Shown: positions 8,023 through 16,178 of the stretch, piece by piece
Layout: each line of letters begins with the position of its first letter
Numbering within the stretch: the stretch's first letter is position 1
Source: an uncultured Gammaproteobacteria bacterium
GTDB taxonomy: Bacteria > Pseudomonadota > Gammaproteobacteria > HK1
Length of the DNA stretch: 64,000 nucleotides
Assembly: GCA_958295465.1 (NCBI GenBank)
Contig: OY282353.1
Coordinates: forward strand, 1,488,001 to 1,552,000
Direction of reading: 5' to 3'
The notes under the pieces: model-generated
What the model saw: the letters and a program-made list of their open reading frames with translations, nothing else
Told to the model about the DNA's origin: nothing
Database searches by the model: none
Program-made: the position numbers and the translations under genes

Positions 8023-8457
8023 GTAGCGACTTGGAGACTGCGGGGGCAACCGGACTTTCGCGAGCGCATCGATCTGTGCGTCGTGGAATGTAGCGACTTG
8101 GAGACTGCGGGGGCAACCGGACTACGGCGTGCTCTACGAGGACTGGCGCAAAGAATGTAGCGACTTGGAGACTGCGGGGGCAACCGGACGCAGGCTCTCG
8201 GCGGTGGACATCCAGAACCGAATGTAGCGACTTGGAGACTGCGGGGGCAACCGGACCAGCACGCGGTTCGCCAGCCGGCTGCGCTCGAATGTAGCGACTT
8301 GGAGACTGCGGGGGCAACCGGACCAGACGCTCACGGGATACTCCGGGACCGCCGAATGTAGCGACTTGGAGACTGCGGGGGCAACCGGACTGTGTGACCA
8401 GCAGGGACCCATCGCGAGGGGAATGTAGCGACTTGGAGACTGCGGGGGCAACCGGAC
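8019..8457 (-). CRISPR. CRISPR array, 7 repeats and 6 spacers, type II-C
   Basis: Seven identical repeats at 8019, 8086, 8153, 8220, 8287, 8354 and 8421, period exactly 67 bp. Each is 37 bp if the shared outer bases are counted (36 is the usual II-C length), with 30-bp spacers. The plus strand begins GAATGTAGCGACTTGG. The transcribed minus strand begins GTCCGGTTGCCCCCGCAG and ends AAGTCGCTACATTC, like other II-C repeats that end in GCTAC. The terminator at the low-coordinate end supports minus-strand transcription, so the leader and newest spacers should be near 8457. All repeats are intact, without the degenerate terminal repeat often seen. Several spacers read as open codons (spacer 2 gives YGVLYEDWRK), as expected for phage coding DNA. 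Confidence 0.97.
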
Positions 8458-8768
8458 GCTCGGATCTCCGGAATCATGCGCGAGTGCATGAGGGTGCCCG
8501 CCTTGACATGGTTCGAAGCCTCGACCCTGGTGACGTGAACGGCGTTTGCGGGTCTGTCCGAGTTTCCTCGATTACAAACCTTGTCCGCATGACAACGTGT
8601 GGCTCCGGCCGGGGATGCGATGCCCACACGCTTGCCCGGAACCCCCGGAAACAAAACTTTACCTTCGGGACAACGTTCGGAAAGGTCCGCTCCCTATCGT
8701 CTCGTTCCGACGCCGGACGTTCGGCAGCCGGCTCGACCAATCGACGACTCGACGACAGGAGACGAACG
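8458..8768. other. Leader side of the CRISPR array, no gene seen
   Basis: About 310 bp between the rightmost repeat and the Spy-type gene. It should contain the array leader on the minus strand. I searched it for an anti-repeat (GTAGCGAC or GGGGGCAACC with a few mismatches) that would mark a tracrRNA and found none. Its right end must hold the promoter of the Spy/two-component operon; no clear box was seen. Confidence 0.45.
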
Positions 8769-9371
8769 ATGACCAAGCATGTGGAACAGGATACAGATCG
8801 GAACATGGACGAGGGCGCTGGCTTGGGCCGGAGCGCCGGCTCGCGCCGGCGGGGCGATGCGCGCCGGGCGCGCGGATGGATCGCGGCGCTGGCCCTGCTC
8901 GTGCTCGGCGCCGTCGGCGGCGCGCTCACCACCGTCGCGATCGATGCGGACGCGCATGGGGGGTGGCGCCATGCGATGGGCAAATTCCGGCATCACGGGT
9001 TCGGCCACGGCCAGGCGATCGACCCCGCCCACGTGACCGAGCGGTTGCAGCACGCATCGGCCTGGGCGCTGGGCAGCGTGGACGCGACCGACGAGCAGCG
9101 CGAACGCATCGACGCGATCCTCGCCGGGGCGGTGGACGACATCTTCCCCCTGCGAGCCGAGCACCAGACGCATCGCCGAGACCTGATTGCGGAACTCGCG
9201 CGCCCGCAACTCGACCGCGATGCGCTGGAGCGGATCCGAACCGCGGAGCTCGCGCTCGCGGAGAAGGCCACCGCCCGGTTGCTGGACGCCGTCGTCGCGG
9301 CCGCCGAGGTGCTCGACCCGGAGCAGCGGCAAGGGCTCGTCGAGCGCTTCGCCAAGCGGCACCGGCACTGA
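8769..9371 (+). CDS. Spy/CpxP-family periplasmic stress protein
   Basis: About 200 residues. A basic Arg-rich N-terminus is followed by a hydrophobic segment (WIAALALLVLGAVGGALTTV), either a signal peptide or a membrane anchor, then a His-rich stretch (HGGWRHAMGKFRHHGFGHGQ) and a helical Spy-like domain (DEQRERIDAILAGAVDD, LDPEQRQGLVERFAKRH) in which LTxxQ motifs are only loosely kept. Start: CAGGAGACGAACG just before the ATG. It is followed by a response regulator and histidine kinase, the classic arrangement where this protein senses or dampens envelope stress (or metal) signalling. The His-rich patch suggests metal binding. Confidence 0.8.
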   Translation: MTKHVEQDTDRNMDEGAGLGRSAGSRRRGDARRARGWIAALALLVLGAVGGALTTVAIDADAHGGWRHAMGKFRHHGFGHGQAIDPAHVTERLQHASAWALGSVDATDEQRERIDAILAGAVDDIFPLRAEHQTHRRDLIAELARPQLDRDALERIRTAELALAEKATARLLDAVVAAAEVLDPEQRQGLVERFAKRHRH

Positions 9372-9426
9372 GCCGTGTATCCAGGCGGCGGGCCGGCCCC
9401 GCCCGCCGCCGCGCTACAGTACGCCC

Positions 9427-10122
9427 ATGCCCCAGCGGATCCTGATGATCGAGGACGATGCGAGCCTCGCCTCGATGGTCGGCGAGTACCTGCACGCGGC
9501 CGGGATGCAGGTCGAGGCGGCGCACGACGCGGCGGCCGGGCTCGCCGCGCTGTCTCGAATGAAGCCCGATGCGGTCATCCTCGACGTGATGCTGCCGGAT
9601 CTGGACGGCTTCGAGGTGTGCCGGCGGATCCGCGCGGGCTCCGGCGTGCCGATACTCATGCTCACCGCACGCGGCGACGACACCGATCGGATCGTCGGCC
9701 TGGAGCTCGGCGCCGACGACTATCTCCCCAAGCCCTTCAACCCCCGCGAGCTTCTCGCGCGCATCCGCGCGATCCTCCGACGCGGCGTCGGCGGCGCGCG
9801 TCCGGGCGCCGGGGAGATGATGCGCTTCGGCCGGCTGGAGATCGACCTCGCGTCGCGCAGGGTCGCCCTCGGCGGCGAGACGTGTGCGCTGACCGGCTAC
9901 CAGTTCGACGTGCTGTGCGCGCTCGCATCCAACGCCGGCCGGGTGATGTCGCGCGAGAGCCTGATGGACCGACTCCGCGGCGAGGCGCTCGAAGCGTTCG
10001 ATCGCAGCATCGACGTCCACGTCTCCCGGATCCGCGCCGCGATCGAGGACGATCCGCGCCGTCCGCGCCGGATCATCACGGTGCGCGGCGCCGGCTACGT
10101 CTTCGCGTCCGGGCAGGACTGA
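9427..10122 (+). CDS. OmpR-family response regulator (CpxR-like)
   Basis: 231 residues. The receiver domain has the acidic pair in MIEDDAS, the phosphoacceptor Asp53 in VILDVMLPD, the switch Thr in MLTARGDD and Lys in DYLPKPFNP. The C-terminal winged helix (MMRFGRLEIDLASRRV, then RSIDVHVSRIRAAIEDD and GAGYVF) is of OmpR/PhoB type. The gene lies 55 bp after the Spy-type gene and 45 bp before its kinase. By context it regulates envelope stress, probably including its own operon. Confidence 0.92.
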   Translation: MPQRILMIEDDASLASMVGEYLHAAGMQVEAAHDAAAGLAALSRMKPDAVILDVMLPDLDGFEVCRRIRAGSGVPILMLTARGDDTDRIVGLELGADDYLPKPFNPRELLARIRAILRRGVGGARPGAGEMMRFGRLEIDLASRRVALGGETCALTGYQFDVLCALASNAGRVMSRESLMDRLRGEALEAFDRSIDVHVSRIRAAIEDDPRRPRRIITVRGAGYVFASGQD

Positions 10123-10167
10123 GCGGGTGCATCGCGCCACGACGGCGAACGTCGGCATCGAGGCGCG

Positions 10168-11493
10168 ATGCACCGAGGGCCGCATTCCGTGAGCAAGCTC
10201 TACTTCCGTGTCTATCTCCACTTCGTCGCCATCATCGTGGTGTTCGGAGCCGTCGTCGCCATCGGGTGGCTGGTGCACGATCACGACGACGGGCATCGGG
10301 ATCGATTCGACGCGGACGGCGGGCACCGGGACCGGTTCGAGGCGATGGCCCGCCTCATTGCGCGGTCGCTGCCGGAGGACGATGCCGCACTCCCGGCCGC
10401 GCTCGGACAGCTCGCGGATGACTTCCGCGTCCGGCTCGCCCTCTACCGCACCGACCGGGTACTGATCGCATCGGCGGGGACGCCGGCGCCGCCGCCGCCC
10501 GAGCCCGGACGGGAAGCAGGCGGATGGCAACGGGCGGCCGGCGGTCCCGCGCTGCTGTTCCGGTTGCCGGACGGCCGATGGCTGTCGGCGCACGTCCCCC
10601 GCCGCCCCCGCGGCCGATGGCTCGGACTGCTCGCAACACTCGCGGTCGTCATCGCCATCGGCGCCTGGCCGCTCGCGCGGCGGATCACCCGCCGGCTGGA
10701 ACGGCTGCAAACGCGGGTGGACGCGCTCGGCGCCGGCGATCTCGGCGCCCGGGTCGAAGTCGAGGGATCGGACGAGATCGCGGCGCTCGCGGAGAGCTTC
10801 AACTACGCCGCAGAACGGATCGAGTCGCTGGTCGCGGTGCAGCGCACGATGCTCGCCTCGGCGTCACACGAGCTGCGCAGCCCCCTCGCCCGAATTCGCA
10901 TGGCGATCGAGCTCTTCGCCGACGCGCCGCGCCCGGAGCTTCGCGAGCGCATCGAGCGGGACGTCGCCGAGCTGGACACCCTCATCGACGAGCTGCTGCT
11001 CGCGAGCCGGTTGCAGACGGTGCAGGACCTGGAGGCGCCGGGGCCGGTGGATCTCCTGGCCCTCGCCGCCGAGGAAGGCGCGCGGGTCGATGCCGTGGTC
11101 GTCGGGTCTCCGGTCGGAGATTCGGCCGGAAACCCGATCGGCATCGAGGGAGATCACCGGTTGCTCCGGCATCTCCTGCGCAACCTCTTCGAGAACGCCC
11201 GCCGGCACGGCGCCGGCACGGAGATCGGCGCATCCGTGGCCAGGGACGAGGCCGGCGTGCTCCTGCGGGTCTGCGACCGGGGGCCGGGCATCCCCGAGAG
11301 CGAGCGGGAGCGCATCTTCGATCCCTTCTACCGTCCCGCCGCGATGCGCGAGGAGGGCACGGGGGTCGGGCTCGGCCTGCACCTCGTGAAGGTGATCGCC
11401 GAACGGCACGGGGCGAGCGTCGGATACCGCCCGAATACGCCGAACGGCTCGTGCTTCGAGGTCCGTTTTCCGCCGAAAGTCGGGACGTCCTGA
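10168..11493 (+). CDS. Sensor histidine kinase (CpxA-like)
   Basis: 442 residues. Transmembrane helix 1 (LHFVAIIVVFGAVVAIGWLV), then a short periplasmic domain rich in His and Asp (VHDHDDGHRDRF), transmembrane helix 2 (WLGLLATLAVVIAIGAWPLA), a HAMP domain, the H-box SHELRSPLARI with phospho-His234, the N-box NLFENARRH, the G1 box DRGPGIP and the G2 box GTGVGLGLHL. All catalytic boxes are intact. A GTG at 10189 (VSKLYFRVY) is an alternative start closer to the membrane helix. It pairs with the regulator 45 bp upstream. The His/Asp-rich sensor region fits metal sensing, which is an inference. Confidence 0.9.
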   Translation: MHRGPHSVSKLYFRVYLHFVAIIVVFGAVVAIGWLVHDHDDGHRDRFDADGGHRDRFEAMARLIARSLPEDDAALPAALGQLADDFRVRLALYRTDRVLIASAGTPAPPPPEPGREAGGWQRAAGGPALLFRLPDGRWLSAHVPRRPRGRWLGLLATLAVVIAIGAWPLARRITRRLERLQTRVDALGAGDLGARVEVEGSDEIAALAESFNYAAERIESLVAVQRTMLASASHELRSPLARIRMAIELFADAPRPELRERIERDVAELDTLIDELLLASRLQTVQDLEAPGPVDLLALAAEEGARVDAVVVGSPVGDSAGNPIGIEGDHRLLRHLLRNLFENARRHGAGTEIGASVARDEAGVLLRVCDRGPGIPESERERIFDPFYRPAAMREEGTGVGLGLHLVKVIAERHGASVGYRPNTPNGSCFEVRFPPKVGTS

Positions 11494-11522
11494 AAGCGGA
11501 CGCCTGCGCCCGATCATGCGAC

Positions 11523-11558
11523 TGTTATCGGAAACGGCACCTGTCGGTTCTGATAGCA
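11523..11558. promoter_or_regulatory. Imperfect palindrome before parD, candidate ParD operator
   Basis: TGTTATCGGAA (11523-11533) and TTCTGATAGCA (11548-11558) form an inverted repeat with 9 of 11 pairs, 24 bp before the parD start. ParD antitoxins usually repress their own promoter by binding such palindromes. This one is inferred from position and symmetry only. Confidence 0.4.
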
Positions 11559-11581
11559 TCGGACCCATGGAGGGTAGCCAG

Positions 11582-11824
11582 ATGCAGAATTTACGCCTCA
11601 CCGGACCGATGGAAGCCTATGTTCGGGGTCAGATCGAGTCCGGCGCCTATGCCGATATGAGCGACGTGGTGCGCGCGGGGATCCGGCTGCTGATGGAACG
11701 GGACGGCGCGCGTCAGTTCTACGCCTTGAAGGCAGACCTGGAGCACGCCATGCGTGACGCGGAGACCGGCGCGTTTGCCGACTTCGATCCCCGTGTCTAC
11801 GAACCGGACGCCTACCGTTCATAG
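11582..11824 (+). CDS. parD: ParD-family antitoxin
   Basis: 80 residues with an N-terminal ribbon-helix-helix (MQNLRLTGPMEAYVRGQIES, then DMSDVVRAGIRLLMERD) and a disordered acidic C-terminus that should wrap the toxin. The start at 11582 is chosen over 11567 because GGAGGG sits 7 bp upstream of it. A ParE-family toxin gene begins 9 bp after the stop, but that gene is frameshifted, so this antitoxin may now be an orphan. Confidence 0.85.
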   Translation: MQNLRLTGPMEAYVRGQIESGAYADMSDVVRAGIRLLMERDGARQFYALKADLEHAMRDAETGAFADFDPRVYEPDAYRS

Positions 11825-11833
11825 CCCCGAGGC

Positions 11834-12158
11834 ATGACGATCAGACTATCGCGCCTGGCGCGGCAGGACTTGGACGGCATCCGGCGCTACACGCTCGAGA
11901 CTTGGGGCCGCGGGCAGTGGTTGAAGTACTATCGTGGCTTGGTCCGTGCCTTCGAAAGCATCATGGCCAATCCTGACGGCGGACGCGACCGGAGCCTGTT
12001 CGCGGCCGGTCTCCGGTCTGCGTTCGGTCGGTTACGAAAAGCACGTCATTTTCTTTGCACGGGTTGCGGCAGCCGACGATGCTCCCGTGATCCTGCGGAT
12101 CGTTCATCAACGTCGCCATATGCCGGCATTGGTGTACTTCGAGGATCTGGACGCCTGA
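11834..12158 (+). pseudogene. parE: ParE-family toxin, frameshifted by a 7-bp tandem duplication
   Basis: ParE toxins poison DNA gyrase. The first frame gives MTIRLSRLARQDLDGIRRYT through NPDGGRDRSLFAAGLRS. The rest of the family sequence (SVGYEKHVIFFARV, then LRIVHQRRHMPALVYFED) is in the next frame and stops at 12158. Between them CGGTCTC (12007-12013) is followed by CGGTCTG (12014-12020), a 7-bp near-duplication; removing one unit restores a normal ~100-residue ParE. The conserved C-terminal Arg and strand are therefore lost from the translated product. Confidence 0.88.
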
Positions 12159-12191
12159 AGATGCACCGTGGTGTCCACCGCCGCCAACGCC

Positions 12192-13385
12192 TCAGTCCTT
12201 CACGAAAAGCCTGCGCGGATAATCGGCGAGGCACTCCGCCGGCCCGGCCTCCCTGACGAGCAGGGTCTCCGTGATCTCCAGCCCCCAGTCCTCCATCCAC
12301 AACCCGGGCATGAAATGGAAGGTCATGTTCGGACGCAGCACGGTGTCGTCGGTGTCGCGGATGGAATACGTGCGCTCGCCCCAGTCGGGCGGGTAGCTGA
12401 GTCCGATGGGATAGCCGCAGCGCCCTTCCCGGTGGACGCCGCGCCTGGCCAGCACCGCGTAGAACGCGCGGGCCACGTCCCCGGCAGTGTTCCCGGCTCG
12501 CGCCGTCTCGATGCCGTCGTGGATCCCTTCGAGCAGCGCTTCCTCGGCCGCCCGCACCTCGGAGGGCGGCTCGCCGAGGAAGATGCTCCGGGACAGGGGG
12601 ACGTGATAGCGCTTGCGGCATCCCGCAAGCTCGAAGAAGGTGCCGGCGCCACGCTCGAACGCGCGATCGTCCCAGGTCAGGTGCGGCGCGCCGGCGTCCC
12701 TGCCGGTGGGCAGCAGGGGGACGATGGCCGGGTAATCGCCGCCGAAGCGGCCTTCCTCGTCCTCGCCGCCCGCCATGGCGACCCGGTAGATCTCCCCCAC
12801 GAGGTCGTTCTTGCGCATCCCCGGCTCGATCAGCTCGAAGGTCCGCGCGTGCATCCGTTCCACGATGCGGGCGGCCCTGCGCATGTGGCGGAGCTCGGCT
12901 TGGGACTTCTGCGCCCGCCGCCAGTTGACGAGCGCGGTCGCGTCCCGGATCTCGCCGCTATGCGCGGCCGACAGCACGGCATGCGCCCGGGCCGAGTAGT
13001 AGTAGTTCTCCATCTCCACCCCGAGCGTCTTCCCTCCCCATCCGCGCTCGCGGATGACCCCGGCCAGGTGGGTCATCGGATGGTGCGCCTCGGACATCAC
13101 GTAATGCTCGGGATAGCCGACGATGTCCTCCGCCGCCATGTGACAGGTGCGCATCGCGCCGTTGACGTCCTGGGCGCGGCCCCAGAACACCGGATCACCG
13201 TCCGGGCCGACCAGCACGCCCTGGTGGACGTAGAACGACCAGCCGTCATAGCCGGTGAGCCATGCCATGTTGGACGGATCGCAGGTGAACAGGACCTCGA
13301 CCCCGGCCTGGTCCATGGCCTGCCGGGTGCCGCGAAGCCGCTCGGCGTACTCGCCGCGGCTGAATGGAAGATCGACGTCGGGCAT
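12192..13385 (-). CDS. doeA: Ectoine hydrolase DoeA (M24 metallopeptidase family)
   Basis: 397 residues with full-length similarity to DoeA, which opens the ectoine ring to N-acetyl-diaminobutyrate so that the osmolyte can be used as carbon and nitrogen source. Diagnostic stretches: SNMAWLTGYDGWSFYVHQGV, GGDYPAIVPLLPTG, APHLTWDDR, GYPIGLSYPPDWGERTYS, then MPGLWMEDWGLEITETLLV. DoeA members lack several canonical M24 metal ligands, and this one follows that pattern. No other ectoine catabolic gene (doeB, C, D) or transporter is adjacent, so it stands alone. It implies that ectoine is available, hence a saline habitat. Confidence 0.88.
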   Translation of the reverse strand: MPDVDLPFSRGEYAERLRGTRQAMDQAGVEVLFTCDPSNMAWLTGYDGWSFYVHQGVLVGPDGDPVFWGRAQDVNGAMRTCHMAAEDIVGYPEHYVMSEAHHPMTHLAGVIRERGWGGKTLGVEMENYYYSARAHAVLSAAHSGEIRDATALVNWRRAQKSQAELRHMRRAARIVERMHARTFELIEPGMRKNDLVGEIYRVAMAGGEDEEGRFGGDYPAIVPLLPTGRDAGAPHLTWDDRAFERGAGTFFELAGCRKRYHVPLSRSIFLGEPPSEVRAAEEALLEGIHDGIETARAGNTAGDVARAFYAVLARRGVHREGRCGYPIGLSYPPDWGERTYSIRDTDDTVLRPNMTFHFMPGLWMEDWGLEITETLLVREAGPAECLADYPRRLFVKD

Positions 13386-13759
13386 GTCTTCATCCTCGGA
13401 ACCGGCTACGAGGCCGGTGGATGGACGCTACTCGATACCGTTGCACGCCGACAATCTTCATTGACGGGTCCCGCTCCGGATCCGAACCGGCTCGGTCCGC
13501 AGGGTCACGAGCATCCTCCGATGAGCCCCGGCCCCTCGCTACAAGATCACTTTCTCGTTGGACGTCACCGCACCTTCGGCCTGCCGTTCGTGCAACCGCC
13601 CACCAGCCGCTTCATTTTCTCCTCGAAGGGCTTGCCGCCGGCCGCCGGCGCCGCCGTCCCCGCCCCTCTACGATGTTGGCCGGGGGCGGTGTCCGCGATT
13701 CCGCGTAGCGGCACCACCAGGCGATCGCGCCAGCGGTCGCCGTTCGCATGGAGACATCC
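13386..13759. other. Intergenic stretch with a possible decayed coding remnant
   Basis: About 370 bp. On the minus strand near 13530-13630 two frames together read EEKMKRLVGG and RLHERQAEGA, like the C-terminal coiled coil of a type I restriction subunit or similar protein, with a frameshift. The match is too short to name. Otherwise I see nothing. Confidence 0.3.
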
Positions 13760-14305
13760 TCATTCCCGGCCCGGGTCCTGGCGCAACGTCAGGGTCCGGT
13801 CCCGCTGGACCAGTTCGAGATGGCGCAGGAAGCTCATGCCGAGCAGCACCTCGTCTCCGGGCATGTGGGGGTTCACGTGCGCCCGCACACCGCGCCGGAC
13901 GATACCGCCGATGGCGACCCGATCGAGCTCCACGGCATAGGTCGTGACGATGCCGCTGGCGGTTCGCACCTGCCTCGGCGTGCCGCCCCGGAGACCCAGG
14001 CGCCGCGCGACCCCGAGCGGCACGGAGACGTCGGTCGCGCCGGTGTCGAGCAGGAAGACGACGCGCGTGCCGTCGATCTCCCCGGTCGCGAGGTAGTGTC
14101 CCGCCCGGTTCTGTTCGAGCACCACCTCGCGCACCCCGCCGCCGCCCACGTCCGTGTCCACCCGGCGGTTGGGGTTCTCGCGCTCGGCCAGCCAGTCGCC
14201 GAACACGAGGCTCGCGACCGCGAGGACCGCGATCCAGGCGCCGGCGGTCATCCACACGCCGAACCGGCGTGCCGTCTCCGGCGGCGATGAGGGTTCCGGA
14301 TTCAC
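13760..14305 (-). CDS. Membrane-anchored retropepsin-like aspartic protease (clan AA, TIGR02281 type)
   Basis: 181 residues. One N-terminal transmembrane helix (MTAGAWIAVLAVASLVFGDW) is followed by a periplasmic domain with the single catalytic motif FLLDTGATDVSVP and the later family motif LLGMSFLRHLEL. The length and layout match the bacterial retropepsin-like family, which must dimerise to be active. Its role in gammaproteobacteria is not well defined. The start at 14305 gives a short Pro-rich tail before the helix, as is usual. The downstream neighbour DoeA is co-oriented but about 375 bp away, so a shared operon is doubtful. Confidence 0.82.
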   Translation of the reverse strand: MNPEPSSPPETARRFGVWMTAGAWIAVLAVASLVFGDWLAERENPNRRVDTDVGGGGVREVVLEQNRAGHYLATGEIDGTRVVFLLDTGATDVSVPLGVARRLGLRGGTPRQVRTASGIVTTYAVELDRVAIGGIVRRGVRAHVNPHMPGDEVLLGMSFLRHLELVQRDRTLTLRQDPGRE

Positions 14306-14452
14306 CTGGGCACGCTCATGACCGTGATCGCATCGGTCCCGAACTGCCGCGTGTCGGTCGTCGCCAACGCACTGGAGGCATCCATCGTCATGGAAGGGCG
14401 CGGCGGTATGGCGCGGCGGTGCTCACCGGGGGCGAAGGTATGGGAACGGTCG

Positions 14453-15350
14453 TCAGTGCGCCAAATCATCGGGGTGCTTCGTTCGGCCCTCATCGCCTCT
14501 CGCTCCGCTTCCGTTCCCCGGGGCGTCGGCGCCGGACAGGCTGGATGGATCCGAATGCTCCGTCGCCGGGGCGAAATGTACGCCCGCCAGAAAATGCGTC
14601 GCCGGCTCGACGCGCAGACCGTCCGGAAACGACTTGCTCTGCGCCAGATCACCGACCACCTGCAACCTGCGGGCCGTTCCGGTGGCGAGGAACCGTTTGA
14701 GGTTCGCGCTGGGCGCAGCATCCTTCCATTGGACTTCGATCATCTGCCATGGCCGTCCGTCCCGCGTGATCAGGAAGTCGATCTCACGACCGTCCTTGTC
14801 TCGAACGTAGTGCAGGCCGATGTCCTCTCCGGCGACGTCCTGGGCGCGATGCAGCTCTTTCAGCAGGGCGCAGGCCACTCGAGCCTCGAAGGAACGGCTC
14901 CGGGAATCCACCGACGCGCATCAACCGATCGAAGACCTCGTCCGGTGTGAGATCCATATGCCGCAACGCTTCCTTCATGTCGACCGGATGGAGCCGGAAA
15001 TGGAAGTAGCGTCCGGCAAGGGAATCCCCCGTCCTGCGGAAAGCGGCAGGCTTGGCGCTGCCGGTGACCAGCAGGGCCGGAGGCAGGCCCTCCACGTCGT
15101 ACACACCCTTCGACCACACCTTCCAGTCGTCCATCTTGTGCAACTCGTCCAGGATGATCAGCGCCTTGCGCCGATCCCAGCGCTTTTTCCGGAGCAGCAG
15201 CCGATGCTCCGCGAGATCATGGTTGACGTACTGGTGATCCGGGTGGAGCATTCTGGAAAGCGTGGTCTTGCCGGATTGCCGGGGGCCGGACAGCAGGATG
15301 ATTTTCCGGGAGAAATCCGCCACGAGCGCCGGGCGCAGATATCGTTCCAT
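14453..15350 (-). pseudogene. DUF4143-type AAA ATPase with internal out-of-frame deletion
   Basis: The N-terminal part from MERYLRPALVADF carries Walker A GPRQSGKTTLSRML, Walker B ALIILDELHKM and the following GGFPEPFLRGS, typical of the AAA_14/DUF4143 family. In intact members about 130-170 residues then lead to the DUF4143 nuclease-like domain. Here that domain (FEARVACALLKELH, then LHYVRDKDGREIDFLITRDG with the D-E-x-D nuclease signature) starts at once in another frame, at about 14880-14892. A stretch is thus deleted and the frame lost. These proteins are often linked to DNA-repair or defence islands; function is unclear. The C-terminus runs ~40 residues beyond the normal end. Confidence 0.82.
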
Positions 15351-15529
15351 CGGTGAGTTCCGGTGCGTCGGTCCGGGGGTGGGGTCGCGTTCCCGCACAG
15401 AGGATTCGTTTTTGCCGGGGAGGATGCGGGTGCACGGTTATTTGTCAGGAGGCGGCATGACCGGGCGGGGACAAGCATATCGCCGGGTTCGGGTACGGCC
15501 CCCCCGGGCGTACCATCGAGGGCATCGGA

Positions 15530-15778
15530 ATGGAGATCCCCCACCGCGACCTCAGCGGAGAGGCGTTGCGCGGCATCGTGGAGTCGTTCGTGCTGCGCGA
15601 GGGAACGGACTACGGCGAGCGCGACTTCCCGCTCGAAGCGAAAGTCGGTGCGGTGATGCGCCAGCTCGACCGTGGCGAGGCGGTGATCGTGTTCGACACG
15701 AACACCGGGACGGTGGACATCGTCGTCGCGTCACCGCCGCCCCGCGCCGCGCGCCCGGAGGGCGCCGGGAACGGGTAG
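15530..15778 (+). CDS. yheU: YheU family protein (UPF0270)
   Basis: 82 residues. MEIPHRDLSGEALRGIVESF, then REGTDYGERDFPLEAKVGAV and EAVIVFDTNTGTVDIV match the YheU family along its length; the C-terminus is extended by ~15 Pro/Arg-rich residues. Function unknown; widespread in gammaproteobacteria, so it supports the taxonomic reading. It stands alone, divergent from the broken ATPase. Confidence 0.88.
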   Translation: MEIPHRDLSGEALRGIVESFVLREGTDYGERDFPLEAKVGAVMRQLDRGEAVIVFDTNTGTVDIVVASPPPRAARPEGAGNG

Positions 15779-15984
15779 CGGCCGCATCGTGACCGCGCCG
15801 GGCCTGCTGTCCCCGATCGTCTCGCCGTGGATGTGCACCACCGGGAGCACGAACACCGAGGCGCCGGTGACGGACGCATCCGCCGCATGCGTGGTTCATG
15901 TGGACCCGAGGAACTATTCGGCGCATTGGCGGACATGGACGTGAACGTGGAGGCGGACCGTCGGCGCCGGATGAGCGCCGGGGT

Positions 15985-16109
15985 GGCAGCAATTCCCGCC
16001 AACGCCCTGACACGCGATGTCACGACACGGTATCGCGCCAATTCCAATGGCCGGGACGCCCATCGTGGCGGATCTTCGGAGGTTCTCGCGCTTGGCGGGA
16101 ATTGCTGCC
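15985..16109. repeat. Inverted-repeat element, copy A (18-bp arms)
   Basis: GGCAGCAATTCCCGCCAA (15985-16002) and its exact reverse complement at 16092-16109 enclose 89 bp without a convincing gene. A diverged version of the same arms with similar spacing is at 43525-43648. The size and perfect termini resemble a miniature inverted-repeat element or a REP-type pair. The rest of the 15779-16178 gap holds nothing I recognise. Confidence 0.65.
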
Positions 16110-16178
16110 GGGGTGGTGCGATCGATTCACCGCCCGGCTTAACATGCGCGTCCCGATTCCCCATCCGTTGGAGCAGCC

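Noticed and set aside
7989..8451. Series of minus-strand ORFs of 64-107 codons repeating MPPQSPSRYI and CPRSLQVATF
   Set aside because: They are translations of the CRISPR repeats and spacers in shifting frames, not genes.
8640..8700. Minus-strand CCGGGGGTTCCGGG as a possible tracrRNA anti-repeat
   Set aside because: Only a G+C-rich partial match; no pairing to the GUAGCGAC end, no following terminator.
8926..10710. 594-codon minus-strand ORF opposite the two-component genes
   Set aside because: Shadow frame; the plus strand encodes a complete response regulator and kinase with all motifs.
13530..13630. Two-frame minus-strand match resembling a type I restriction subunit coiled coil (EEKMKRLV, RLHERQAEG)
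   Set aside because: Short low-complexity helical sequence with a frameshift; noted in the gap entry only.
14302..14452. Minus-strand frame ending in MDASSALATTDTRQFGTDAI, resembling the end of a PIN-domain toxin
   Set aside because: Only ~30 codons, no acidic PIN residues visible and no antitoxin; too weak to report as a gene.
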